This document shows positions 1 to 7,471 of a stretch of 64,000 nucleotides of DNA, piece by piece. How positions within the stretch are numbered: position 1 is the first letter of the stretch; every line of letters begins with the position of its first letter. Below the pieces are notes generated by a model. The model saw only the letters and a list, made by a program, of their open reading frames with translations. It had not been told where the DNA came from and searched no databases. Source of the stretch: Agarilytica sp045430305 (GTDB lineage: Bacteria; Pseudomonadota; Gammaproteobacteria; Pseudomonadales; Cellvibrionaceae); the NCBI GenBank assembly GCA_045430305.1, contig JAILXW010000002.1, positions 434,001 to 498,000 on the forward strand, given 5' to 3'. Both the position numbers and the translations under genes were made by a program.

Positions 1-222
1 ATGGTCACCGAAGGTATCGTGCATCGCAACAAGCCGATTCGTGTACTGCGCGACAACGTCGTTATTTTTGAAGGTGAACTTGAATCATTGCGTCGCTTTA
101 AAGACGATGTGAATGATGTTCGCAACGGAATGGAGTGTGGTATCGGTGTGAAAAACTATGACGTAAAAGTCGGAGACCAAATCGAAGTCTTTGAAGTGAA
201 AGAAGTCGCGCGCGAACTATAA
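1..222 (+). CDS. infB: Translation initiation factor IF-2, C-terminal fragment
   Basis: This is the last 73 codons of IF-2, the GTPase that delivers initiator fMet-tRNA to the 30S subunit; the rest lies upstream of the window. The residues match the C-terminal fMet-tRNA-binding domain of bacterial IF-2, with the typical LRDNVVIFEGELESLRRFKD stretch and the GMECGIGVKNYDVKVGD turn. The methionine at base 1 is internal, not the true start. The gene heads the infB-rbfA-truB series, which is conserved in gammaproteobacteria. Its last codons form the left arm of a GC-only hairpin that may act as a terminator or attenuator before rbfA. Confidence 0.97.
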   Translation: MVTEGIVHRNKPIRVLRDNVVIFEGELESLRRFKDDVNDVRNGMECGIGVKNYDVKVGDQIEVFEVKEVAREL

Positions 223-234
223 CGCGCGCTTTTA
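208..234 (+). terminator. GC-only hairpin overlapping infB stop codon
   Basis: GCGCGCG (208-214) pairs perfectly with CGCGCGC (223-229) around an 8-nt loop that contains the infB stop codon, and TTTT follows at 230-233. The shape is that of an intrinsic terminator or attenuator. The U-tract is short, so read-through into rbfA is likely. Confidence 0.55.
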
Positions 235-328
235 TCACAGTTTTACACCATAGATTATTCACGCGCTTCGAATTTCTGATTCGTATTTGTAGTGCTAAAT
301 CAGTCTTCGATAGTTAGAGAGCATACCA

Positions 329-760
329 ATGCCAAGAGAATTTAAACGCTCGGATCGAGTAGCCGATGCAATTCAACGTAGTCTCGCGCAAATCATTCAA
401 ACCGAAATGCGCGACCCTCGCTTGGGCATGGTAAATATTAATGCCGTTAGTGTTACCCAAGACCTTTCCATTGCTAAAGTGTATGTCACTTTTGTTGGTC
501 AGGCTGGCGAAGCGCAGAGCGATATAGAATCGAGAGTCGATGTTTTAAATAACGCCTCTAGTTTTATGCGCGGTTTGGTGGCGAAAGACTTACAAATTCG
601 TACAACGCCTCGTTTGCAATTTATCTTTGATAAAAGTGTTGTGCGTGGTCAGGAAATGACAGACCTAATTAATCGCGCAATTTCTTCTGATCGCCACCAA
701 GGCGAAAGTGATTCAGGTCAGGGCGGAGAAGCCGAAGGAGAGCGCGAGGGTGAGACTTAA
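329..760 (+). CDS. rbfA: 30S ribosome-binding factor A
   Basis: RbfA is a small KH-fold protein that binds immature 30S subunits, helps 16S rRNA 5'-end processing and supports cold adaptation. The 143-residue product has the family N-terminus (MPREFKRSDRVADAIQRSLA) and the conserved stretch around RDPRLGMVNINAVSVTQDLS. The last 25 residues are Gly/Glu/Gln-rich and probably disordered, as in many homologues. It lies between infB and truB, and its stop is 2 nt before the truB start, which suggests a common transcript. The start is the ATG at 329, preceded by TTAGAGAG. Confidence 0.97.
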   Translation: MPREFKRSDRVADAIQRSLAQIIQTEMRDPRLGMVNINAVSVTQDLSIAKVYVTFVGQAGEAQSDIESRVDVLNNASSFMRGLVAKDLQIRTTPRLQFIFDKSVVRGQEMTDLINRAISSDRHQGESDSGQGGEAEGEREGET

Positions 761-762
761 GC

Positions 763-1704
763 ATGGGGCGCAGGCGTAAATTCGGCCGCCCAGTGCATGG
801 TGTTATTCTTATTGATAAAGCGCCGGGTATGACCTCTAACGACGTAGTTCAAAAGTGCAAACGCCTCTTTTTTGCAGAAAAAGCGGGGCATACTGGGGCG
901 TTAGACCCACTTGCAACGGGCGTTCTTCCTATCTGCCTAGGGGAAGCGACCAAGTTTTCCCAATACTTATTAGATTCAGACAAGGTCTACGAAAGCGAAT
1001 TTCGCTTTGGTGTGAGTACTGATACCTGTGATTCTGACGGGCAAGCCGTTTCGGAGGCTGATGCGTCTTCGCTGACTCGAGAACAGATCGAAGAGGCGAT
1101 GCACAAATACCGTGGAGATATTGAACAAGTACCCCCTATGTACTCGGCCCTAAAAAAGGATGGCCAGCCGCTATACAAGCTAGCGCGAGAAGGTAAAGAG
1201 GTTGAGCGGGACGCGCGGCCTGTGACGATTTATGACTACGAGCTCATAAACGTTACGCCAGGCCCAGAAGCCACTGCCACCGTACGTATTCATTGCAGCA
1301 AGGGGACGTATGTCCGCAGTCTGGCGCATGACCTTGGTGCTGATCTTGGTGTGGGTGCCCATGTAGCAAAATTGAAACGTATAAAAACGGGTAATTTCGA
1401 GATCTCAGCCGCCTACAGCCTAGAGACACTGGAAACACGCCGAGGTGACGAGCGCGCAGAGATCCTTGATGAATTGCTATTGGCAATCGATGCTCCGGTA
1501 GAAAACCTGCCGAAAATTAGCCTCGATGAAGATGGTGCCTACTACTTTGGTCGCGGTCAGCCGGTTATGGATACTCAGGTCTACCGAATCGGTGCAGAAG
1601 GTGATACAGTGCGCGTCTTTCGCGGGCCAGAAGCATTTTTGGGCTTGGGTGAAATCACTGATGACGGGCGAGTTAGCCCCAAAAGATTGGTGGTAAACCA
1701 CTAA
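763..1704 (+). CDS. truB: tRNA pseudouridine(55) synthase TruB
   Basis: TruB converts U55 of the T-psi-C loop to pseudouridine in nearly all tRNAs. The 313-residue protein has the TruB N-terminus (VHGVILIDKAPGMTSNDVV) and the catalytic loop HTGALDPLATGVLP, where D48 is the nucleophilic aspartate. The motif GTYVRSLAHDLG follows near residue 185, and the C-terminal part fits the PUA-like extension of proteobacterial TruB. Start ATG 763 lies immediately after rbfA, so translation is probably coupled. The downstream gap to rpsO holds a hairpin at 1818-1861. Confidence 0.98.
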   Translation: MGRRRKFGRPVHGVILIDKAPGMTSNDVVQKCKRLFFAEKAGHTGALDPLATGVLPICLGEATKFSQYLLDSDKVYESEFRFGVSTDTCDSDGQAVSEADASSLTREQIEEAMHKYRGDIEQVPPMYSALKKDGQPLYKLAREGKEVERDARPVTIYDYELINVTPGPEATATVRIHCSKGTYVRSLAHDLGADLGVGAHVAKLKRIKTGNFEISAAYSLETLETRRGDERAEILDELLLAIDAPVENLPKISLDEDGAYYFGRGQPVMDTQVYRIGAEGDTVRVFRGPEAFLGLGEITDDGRVSPKRLVVNH

Positions 1705-1817
1705 AATACGGTCGGCTTTACGCCAATGCGAACAAGAATTCGGACTTCTCGACCAGCTTAGGTTGTTTCGGGGCGTTTGATAGCCCATCTGTAAATATGC
1801 ACGGGTGGGCCAAACAG

Positions 1818-1861
1818 CGAAAAACCAGACGTCGTGTGAGCTTAGCTCCTGTGGTTTTTCG
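1818..1861 (+). promoter_or_regulatory. Hairpin in the rpsO leader (candidate S15 autoregulation site or terminator)
   Basis: CGAAAAACCA (1818-1827) pairs perfectly with TGGTTTTTCG (1852-1861). Inside it a small hairpin GAGC-TTA-GCTC occupies 1838-1848. The element ends 30 nt before the rpsO start codon. The A-tract/U-tract stem also resembles an intrinsic terminator for truB. S15 represses its own mRNA through leader structure in several bacteria, so a regulatory role is plausible but not shown. Confidence 0.5.
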
Positions 1862-1891
1862 GGCATATTCATAGTAATAGAGGAAATCGTT

Positions 1892-2161
1892 ATGGCACTT
1901 AGTGCAGATGAAAAACAAACAATCTTGAAAGAGCACCAAATCGCAGACGGTGATACTGGTTCTCCAGAAGTCCAAGTTGCTTTGTTGACAGCAAATATCA
2001 ACAAGCTTCAAGGTCACTTTGCGGATCACAAGCAAGACCACCATTCGCGTCGAGGTTTGATTCGCATGGTAAACCAACGTCGTAAGTTGTTGGATTATCT
2101 TAAAGGTAAAGACGTCAGTCGTTACTCTGCGCTCATTCAAAAATTGGGCTTACGCCGATAA
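1892..2161 (+). CDS. rpsO: 30S ribosomal protein S15
   Basis: S15 is a primary 16S rRNA-binding protein of the platform and forms an inter-subunit bridge. The 89-residue product carries all family landmarks: GDTGSPEVQVALLTANINKL, the HHSRRGL motif and the C-terminal DYLKGKDVSRYSALIQKLGLRR. The start is set at ATG 1892, which follows AGAGGAAATCGTT with a good ribosome-binding site; upstream in-frame codons extend the frame but are not part of S15. The gene is followed by a strong terminator and then pnp, the usual rpsO-pnp arrangement. Confidence 0.98.
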   Translation: MALSADEKQTILKEHQIADGDTGSPEVQVALLTANINKLQGHFADHKQDHHSRRGLIRMVNQRRKLLDYLKGKDVSRYSALIQKLGLRR

Positions 2162-2167
2162 GATTCG

Positions 2168-2192
2168 ATGCCCGCTTCTGCGGGCATTTTTC
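2168..2192 (+). terminator. Intrinsic terminator after rpsO
   Basis: TGCCCGC (2169-2175), loop TTCT, GCGGGCA (2180-2186), then TTTTT. It directly follows the rpsO stop codon and separates rpsO from the pnp leader. Confidence 0.85.
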
Positions 2193-2390
2193 GTTTTATA
2201 GGCGAATTTTCTTTAGCGTTTTTTCGTTAAAGCTAAGTATGAAATAACAATAATAAAAATAAAGTCATTTGAACTCACGAAGCTATTCAAAAAATATTTC
2301 TCAGTTTAGTACGTCAATAAAAGTAAATATCATAAACAATGTAAGTATCAGTCTGCGGTAATACGGCCCAGATGCAATGAAGGATAAAAA
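2193..2390 (+). promoter_or_regulatory. AT-rich pnp leader with a hairpin
   Basis: This gene-free, very AT-rich leader lies between the rpsO terminator and pnp. An 8-bp stem CTTTAGCG (2211-2218) / CGTTAAAG (2225-2232) with one G-U pair encloses a TTTTTT loop. In E. coli the pnp leader is a structured target for RNase III and PNPase autoregulation; whether this hairpin serves the same purpose is inference. No convincing promoter was picked out. Confidence 0.35.
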
Positions 2391-4535
2391 ATGAATCCAG
2401 TAATAAAACAATTTCAATACGGTAATCAAACAGTCACTTTAGAAACTGGTCGCGTTGCGCGACAGGCTACAGGTGCAGTTCTCACTACCGTAGGCAATAC
2501 CAGCGTATTGTGTACCGTAGTTGGTGCTAAAGAAGCTAAAGCAGGGCAAGATTTCTTCCCGCTTTCAGTGCACTACCAAGAAAAAGCTTACTCTATTGGT
2601 AAAATTCCTGGAGGTTTCTTCAAGCGTGAAGGTCGCCCTTCAGAGAAAGAAACCTTAACTTCTCGTTTAATCGACCGTCCGATTCGCCCGCTTTTTCCAA
2701 AGGGTTTCCTAAACGAAGTACAAGTAGTTTGTAGCGTTGTTTCTGCCCACAAAGATGAAGATCCAGATATCGCTGCGCTGATCGGTACTTCCGCAGCTCT
2801 AGCGATTTCAGGCATTCCATTCAGCGGCCCAATTGGTGCTGCTCGAGTGGGTTACTCGCAAGACGAAGGCTACTTGTTAAACCCTAGCTATTCAGCTCTT
2901 AAAGGTTCTGAGCTAGATATGGTTGTTGCCGGTACACAAGATGCCGTACTTATGGTGGAGTCTGAAGCGAACGAGCTTCCCGAAGACATTATGTTAGGGG
3001 CAGTACTGTACGCACACCAAGAGTTGCAAGCAGTTGTGCAAGCGGTGAACGAGCTTGTTAAAGATACTGGTAAAGAAAAATGGCAGTGGCAAGCGCCTGC
3101 TGCAAATGAAGAATTACTCGCCGCAGTAAAAGGTGGTTTCGAGGAATCAATCGGTGTTGCATACCGCATTACTGACAAGGCTAAGCGCTACGATCGTTTG
3201 TCAGAACTACGTACACAAGCCGTTGCTGAACTGGTGAGTGAAGAAAAAGGCATTTCTGGTGATGATGTAAAAGGCTTGTTTGCCAAGCTTGAGAAGAACA
3301 TCGTTCGTACCCGCGTTGTTGCCGGTGAGCCACGTATTGATGGTCGCGACAGCAAAACTGTACGTCCGCTTCAAGTAGAAGTTGGTGTGCTGCCAAAGGT
3401 GCACGGTTCTGCACTGTTTACCCGCGGTGAAACTCAGGCGCTTGTGGTGGCAACGTTGGGTTCTGCGCGTGACGCACAAATTATTGATGCGCTTGAAGGT
3501 GAGCGTAAAGACAACTTCATGCTTCACTATAATTTCCCTCCGTACTCGGTTGGGGAATGTGGTCGCATGGGTGGCACTGGCCGTCGTGAAATCGGCCACG
3601 GCCGTTTGGCGCGTCGTGGTATTGGTGCCATGTTGCCGAACGCGGAAGACTTTCCTTATACCATGCGTGTTGTGAGTGAAATCACAGAGTCGAACGGTTC
3701 AAGCTCAATGGCATCGGTGTGTGGCTCAAGCTTGGCGTTGATGGATGCTGGTGTTCCCGTCAAAGCGCCTGTTGCGGGTATCGCAATGGGTTTGGTGAAA
3801 GAAGACAATGGCTTCGCCGTATTGACAGACATTTTAGGTGACGAAGATCACCTTGGTGATATGGACTTTAAAGTGGCCGGTTCTGCCAATGGTATTACCG
3901 CTCTTCAAATGGATATCAAGATCGAAGGTATCACTGAAGAGATTATGGAAATTGCCCTAGAGCAAGCATTGAATGCACGTTTGCATATTCTTAGTGAAAT
4001 GAACAAAGTACTTTCTGAATCTCGTAGTGAATTGAGTGACAGTGCGCCGCAAATGCACACTTTGAAAGTTCACCCAGATAAGATTCGCGACATCATTGGT
4101 AAAGGTGGTGCAACGATTCGTTCGATTACTGAAGAAACGGGTGCATCGATCGATATCGACGATGACGGTACTGTAAAAATCTATGCTGATGATGGTGATG
4201 GCCTAAAAGGTGCCATCGATGCAGTCATGGGTATTACCGCTGAAGCTGAAGTGGGTGAAACGTACAAAGGTAAAGTTGTACGAATCGTTGATTTTGGTGC
4301 GTTTGTTAACTTCCTTCCTGGTAAAGACGGCCTTGTACACATCTCTCAAATAGCGCACGAGCGAGTACAAAAAGTTGAAGACTACCTAGAAGTTGGTCAA
4401 GAAATCGACGTTAAGTGTCTCGATGTAGACCAGCGTGGTCGTATCAAGCTCTCAATTAAAGAGTTACTTGATCCGCCTGCAGAGAAACAAGAAGGTAATG
4501 CTGAAGCTGCGTCTAGCGAACAGCAAGGTGAATAA
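2391..4535 (+). CDS. pnp: Polyribonucleotide nucleotidyltransferase (PNPase)
   Basis: PNPase is a trimeric 3'-5' phosphorolytic exoribonuclease and degradosome component. The 714 residues contain two RNase PH-like domains (about 1-220 and 310-545), joined by the all-alpha linker. A KH domain follows (about 555-615, GxxG loop in DIIGKGGATIRSI), then an S1 domain (about 622-692, GKVVRIVDFGAFVNFLPGKDG). The tail is short and acidic. Length is normal for the family. ATG 2391 is preceded by GAAGGATAAAAA, a good ribosome-binding site. A strong terminator follows at 4572-4603. Confidence 0.98.
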   Translation: MNPVIKQFQYGNQTVTLETGRVARQATGAVLTTVGNTSVLCTVVGAKEAKAGQDFFPLSVHYQEKAYSIGKIPGGFFKREGRPSEKETLTSRLIDRPIRPLFPKGFLNEVQVVCSVVSAHKDEDPDIAALIGTSAALAISGIPFSGPIGAARVGYSQDEGYLLNPSYSALKGSELDMVVAGTQDAVLMVESEANELPEDIMLGAVLYAHQELQAVVQAVNELVKDTGKEKWQWQAPAANEELLAAVKGGFEESIGVAYRITDKAKRYDRLSELRTQAVAELVSEEKGISGDDVKGLFAKLEKNIVRTRVVAGEPRIDGRDSKTVRPLQVEVGVLPKVHGSALFTRGETQALVVATLGSARDAQIIDALEGERKDNFMLHYNFPPYSVGECGRMGGTGRREIGHGRLARRGIGAMLPNAEDFPYTMRVVSEITESNGSSSMASVCGSSLALMDAGVPVKAPVAGIAMGLVKEDNGFAVLTDILGDEDHLGDMDFKVAGSANGITALQMDIKIEGITEEIMEIALEQALNARLHILSEMNKVLSESRSELSDSAPQMHTLKVHPDKIRDIIGKGGATIRSITEETGASIDIDDDGTVKIYADDGDGLKGAIDAVMGITAEAEVGETYKGKVVRIVDFGAFVNFLPGKDGLVHISQIAHERVQKVEDYLEVGQEIDVKCLDVDQRGRIKLSIKELLDPPAEKQEGNAEAASSEQQGE

Positions 4536-4571
4536 CGTTTCACCTGTTAATTAGTTCACTCTAGTTCACAT

Positions 4572-4603
4572 AAAAGCCGTGATGAAGATCACGGCTTTTT
4601 TTT
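4572..4603 (+). terminator. Intrinsic terminator after pnp
   Basis: AAAAGCCGTGAT (4572-4583), loop GAAG, ATCACGGCTTTT (4588-4599), then further T to 4603. A 12-bp perfect stem with a T-tract. Confidence 0.9.
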
Positions 4604-4740
4604 GCCTAAACGGTTCATAAATTAACCGCTTCTATTTCAAAAAAGAATAAATTTTAATAAACACGGTGCGGTTCACGTCTAATAAGTGACCTGATTCGCT
4701 AATTTCGATTTTCACATCTCCTAAATACCTCCTGGGTAAA

Positions 4741-4746
4741 TATAAT
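4741..4746 (+). promoter_or_regulatory. Probable -10 box for the YbjQ-domain gene
   Basis: A perfect TATAAT lies 30 nt upstream of the ATG at 4776. No good -35 hexamer sits at 16-18 bp, so the promoter may be weak or activator-dependent. The strong pnp terminator upstream means this gene needs its own promoter. Confidence 0.4.
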
Positions 4747-4775
4747 GTCTCGCATCAAATATAAAGGTGGTAACG

Positions 4776-6431
4776 ATGATTAGCAAAGCGTGTGTGAAGT
4801 GTCATGAACCGATGAACGGTGGTGTTTATCGAAAACCCAATCAGTGTCCACATTGCTTTGGATTGCAGGACGAATCTAGGACCGCATTCAACAAACCAAT
4901 CAAAACTGAAGCCGTTGCTAAGGCGAGCCTAGAGATAGTTGTCAATAACAACACAGCTATTGGGTTGCCTGAGGTTGAGGTCCAGCACACTCATCACGAA
5001 GATCTCCCTATTTGCGAAGCAACAACAGACACTGCGATTGAGGCTGAAGTATCAACATCAGAAACCACGGCCGCATCTTCAGTTGAACCGGAAATTGCTA
5101 GCGTAGATACATTGGTCGCAGAGTTGGAGCAAAATAACCCAGACGTATTTGCGAAAGAAGATATGGGCTCGGCAGTATCACTTGCCGACGATGAAAAAAT
5201 CTTCGATGACTCCACCGATGAATCTATCGTTGAAGCGCTAGAGGAAGAGACTGAATGCTTTGAGAATTTGGAAGTGCGTCCTGATGAGTCACAGAGCCTT
5301 GACGTATCTCTGAAAATTGAACCTCAGATTAGCGTAATGGAAGTTGAAGATTTCGACTTAGAAAGCGCGAAAAACGACCTAGAAACAGAAGAAAATGTTG
5401 ATGTGCTTGAGCCGATCGAAGTCGAAGTTCAAGAGCAAGATAGTAGTGAGAATGAACAAAAGGTCATTGCTAAAATCAAAGACGAAATTTTAGAGTTGCA
5501 CAACGCTTTGGAAGAGCCAGAGATTACTTTGGAAGCTAGTGATGAGAACGTAGTTGAAATGTCGGACTACTCAAAAGCTGAAAAAGTTCAAGCGGAAGAC
5601 GCCAAGGTTGAAGACGCACAAGATGCAGAGGAAGTTGCTGTTCTAAACGATGCGGTTACCAGTGATGGAAGCGGTATTGATGAGCGCGCTGACCAAGTTG
5701 TGACAGAAATAAATGCCAATGCGGAAATTGAGAAAGTTATTCAGCAAGAGCGGGAGCTCTCGGATGAAGATCTTGGTGAAGTAGCCCTTCTTGATGATGT
5801 CGTAACCTCTGAAAAAATTGCTGTTAATGGCGGTAAAATTGCGAGCGTTGAGCGCATCGCTGAAATTGTAAAGAAATCCGAAATTGAAACAGCGAAAAAA
5901 GCGGTTGAGATTGCAATTGCTAAAATGTCTAGCTCTGTCGACATGTCAGATGAAGTCGCCGACAAAGTTGCCGAGCGAGTAGTATCTAAAGTGGCAGAAA
6001 AAGTTGCCGATAAAGTCGCAGAGAAGGTGGTTTCGAATATCGAAGCTGAAAAGTCTGAAGATGAATTAGAAGAAAAACAAGACAAGCTTGGCAACGATAC
6101 TCGTTATGAGTCGATTGTGCTTACCACTGAGTCAGCGTCTGATTTAGATGTTGAAAAACGCTTAGATATGGTAACAGCCGAGTTTGTATTCGATACAAAA
6201 ATGATTAAGAGTGACGTTGCTGCGGTTAAAAACTTCTCTAACTCAGCGCAAAGTGTCTTAAAAGATGCACGTAAAACAGTACTTGATGAAATTAAAAAAG
6301 ATGCCTATTTACTCGGCGCAAATACCGTTGTAGACGTAAACTTAGAGTACAGTGAAATTTCTGGCGGTGACCAAGCAATGATGTTCGTCATTGCTACTGG
6401 TACTGCGGTAAAAACTAAGCAGGCTGCCTGA
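4776..6431 (+). CDS. Zinc-ribbon / acidic linker / YbjQ-domain protein, function unknown
   Basis: The 551-residue protein has three parts. An N-terminal zinc-ribbon-like knuckle has C6-V-K-C9 and C24-P-H-C27. A linker of about 370 residues is very rich in Glu, Asp and Val and is likely disordered; near its end are seven consecutive VAxK-type tetrapeptides (bases 5955-6038), which should form one amphipathic helix. The last 110 residues resemble the YbjQ/UPF0145 putative heavy-metal-binding fold (LTTESASDLDVEKRLDMVTA, then LGANTVVDVNLEYSEISGG and ATGTAVKT at the end). The start ATG 4776 is preferred over GTG 4767 because AAGGTGG is correctly spaced before it. It is a single-gene unit between two terminators. 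The function is unknown; metal or protein binding is only inferred from the domains. Confidence 0.85.
   Translation: MISKACVKCHEPMNGGVYRKPNQCPHCFGLQDESRTAFNKPIKTEAVAKASLEIVVNNNTAIGLPEVEVQHTHHEDLPICEATTDTAIEAEVSTSETTAASSVEPEIASVDTLVAELEQNNPDVFAKEDMGSAVSLADDEKIFDDSTDESIVEALEEETECFENLEVRPDESQSLDVSLKIEPQISVMEVEDFDLESAKNDLETEENVDVLEPIEVEVQEQDSSENEQKVIAKIKDEILELHNALEEPEITLEASDENVVEMSDYSKAEKVQAEDAKVEDAQDAEEVAVLNDAVTSDGSGIDERADQVVTEINANAEIEKVIQQERELSDEDLGEVALLDDVVTSEKIAVNGGKIASVERIAEIVKKSEIETAKKAVEIAIAKMSSSVDMSDEVADKVAERVVSKVAEKVADKVAEKVVSNIEAEKSEDELEEKQDKLGNDTRYESIVLTTESASDLDVEKRLDMVTAEFVFDTKMIKSDVAAVKNFSNSAQSVLKDARKTVLDEIKKDAYLLGANTVVDVNLEYSEISGGDQAMMFVIATGTAVKTKQAA
5955..6038 (+). repeat. Seven 12-bp units encoding VAxK tetrapeptides
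   Basis: The codons read VADK-VAER-VVSK-VAEK-VADK-VAEK-VVSN, seven in-frame 12-bp units. The DNA copies differ at synonymous sites (for example GTCGCC, GTTGCC, GTGGCA), so the repeat is conserved mainly at protein level. Confidence 0.8.
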
Positions 6432-6468
6432 ATTATCTCTGAGCTTGTATTGTAAAACACCTTTTTTT

Positions 6469-6502
6469 AAAACCCACTCTGCGAAAGCTTGGTGGGTTTT
6501 TT
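6469..6502 (+). terminator. Terminator after the YbjQ-domain gene
   Basis: AAAACCCAC (6469-6477) pairs with GTGGGTTTT (6492-6500), followed by further T. The loop is 14 nt. Confidence 0.75.
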
Positions 6503-6568
6503 ATTGTCCGCTTTATAGCATAGGGCTGGTATCTGATACACTGTGAACAGGATTTTCGGTGCTGCCAT

Positions 6569-7432
6569 ATGATTTTACGCTTCTCTTTGTATTTACATTT
6601 CTTTCAGTTTTCACGTGTGCCACTAGTTAAACTTGGCGTTCTTTTCTTTAATGTTGTGCTTTGCTCAGGTGTAGCTTGGGCGACAGAAAAGCAAAAGCCG
6701 CCTGCGTGGGAAGTTGGTGCAGCGCTAGGTGGTCAGGTTTTGCGAGACTACCGTGGTTCAAAAGAAGAGCAGGTGCAGGTATACCCCATCCCCTTTTTGA
6801 TTTATCGAGGCGATTTCCTTAAGGCTGATCGTAATGGTGTACGGGGTGAATTTTTGGCGAACGATCGAATAGAGCTAAATATTAGTGGGGAAACAGCCCT
6901 AAATGGAAGTTCTGACGACAATAAATTACGTCGTGACATGCCAGAGCTAGAGTCGGCCTTCGAACTTGGGCCTTCCTTAAATTTCAATCTTACGGGCAAA
7001 GATTTTAATCATGGCTGGCAACTGCGTATCCCGTTGCGAGCGGTGGCCACGATTGGCAACACGGGAACACGCTTTATAGGTTACAATTTTAATCCCCGGT
7101 TTACTTATTCTCATCCGCGAGTGTTTGGTCGTTGGAAGTGGAAAGTGAGTGTCGGTGGGCTGCATGGCTCACAAAAATATCATGACTATTATTATAGTGT
7201 TGAGCAAAAATATGTAACGGGGGAGCGGCCTTTTTATCGGGCGGAAGCTGGGTATAGCGGTCACTACTTTAAAACCAGTTTAACGAAAAGGCACGCGGAC
7301 TATATATTCGGTTTTGCACTTCGTTACGACAATTTATCTGCGGCTACGTTTAGAGATAGCCCCTTGGTGGAAACTAAAGATTATTTTGCATTTAGCTTTA
7401 TGCTGGCCTGGACGGGCTTAAAGTCGAATTGA
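6569..7432 (+). CDS. MipA/OmpV family outer-membrane protein
   Basis: The 287-residue product looks like an MipA/OmpV-type outer-membrane beta-barrel. A hydrophobic signal sequence ends near residue 38 (VLCSGVAWA-T). The mature part begins with WEVGAALGGQVLRDYRGSKEEQVQVYPIPFLIYRGDFL, which is the family pattern, and is rich in alternating aromatic and polar strands, ending in a hydrophobic C-terminal strand. Family members are variously linked to envelope scaffolding of MltA/PBP1B (E. coli MipA), osmotic response (OmpV) or ion uptake, so no substrate can be assigned. It stands alone, convergent with ubiB. A GTG at codon 17 is an alternative start giving a more compact signal peptide. Confidence 0.8.
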   Translation: MILRFSLYLHFFQFSRVPLVKLGVLFFNVVLCSGVAWATEKQKPPAWEVGAALGGQVLRDYRGSKEEQVQVYPIPFLIYRGDFLKADRNGVRGEFLANDRIELNISGETALNGSSDDNKLRRDMPELESAFELGPSLNFNLTGKDFNHGWQLRIPLRAVATIGNTGTRFIGYNFNPRFTYSHPRVFGRWKWKVSVGGLHGSQKYHDYYYSVEQKYVTGERPFYRAEAGYSGHYFKTSLTKRHADYIFGFALRYDNLSAATFRDSPLVETKDYFAFSFMLAWTGLKSN

Positions 7433-7471
7433 TATTTTAACGTGGCCCGGAATACATGGTTTAGGTTTAGT

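Noticed and set aside
1477..2140. Long minus-strand frames opposite truB end and rpsO (up to 175 codons)
   Set aside because: They are antisense to well-supported genes, have no plausible product and mirror codon periodicity of the plus strand.
5741..6094. 117-codon minus-strand Ser/Thr-rich frame opposite the YbjQ-domain gene
   Set aside because: Its repetitive Ser-Ala-Thr composition is the complement of the Glu/Val/Lys repeat on the plus strand.
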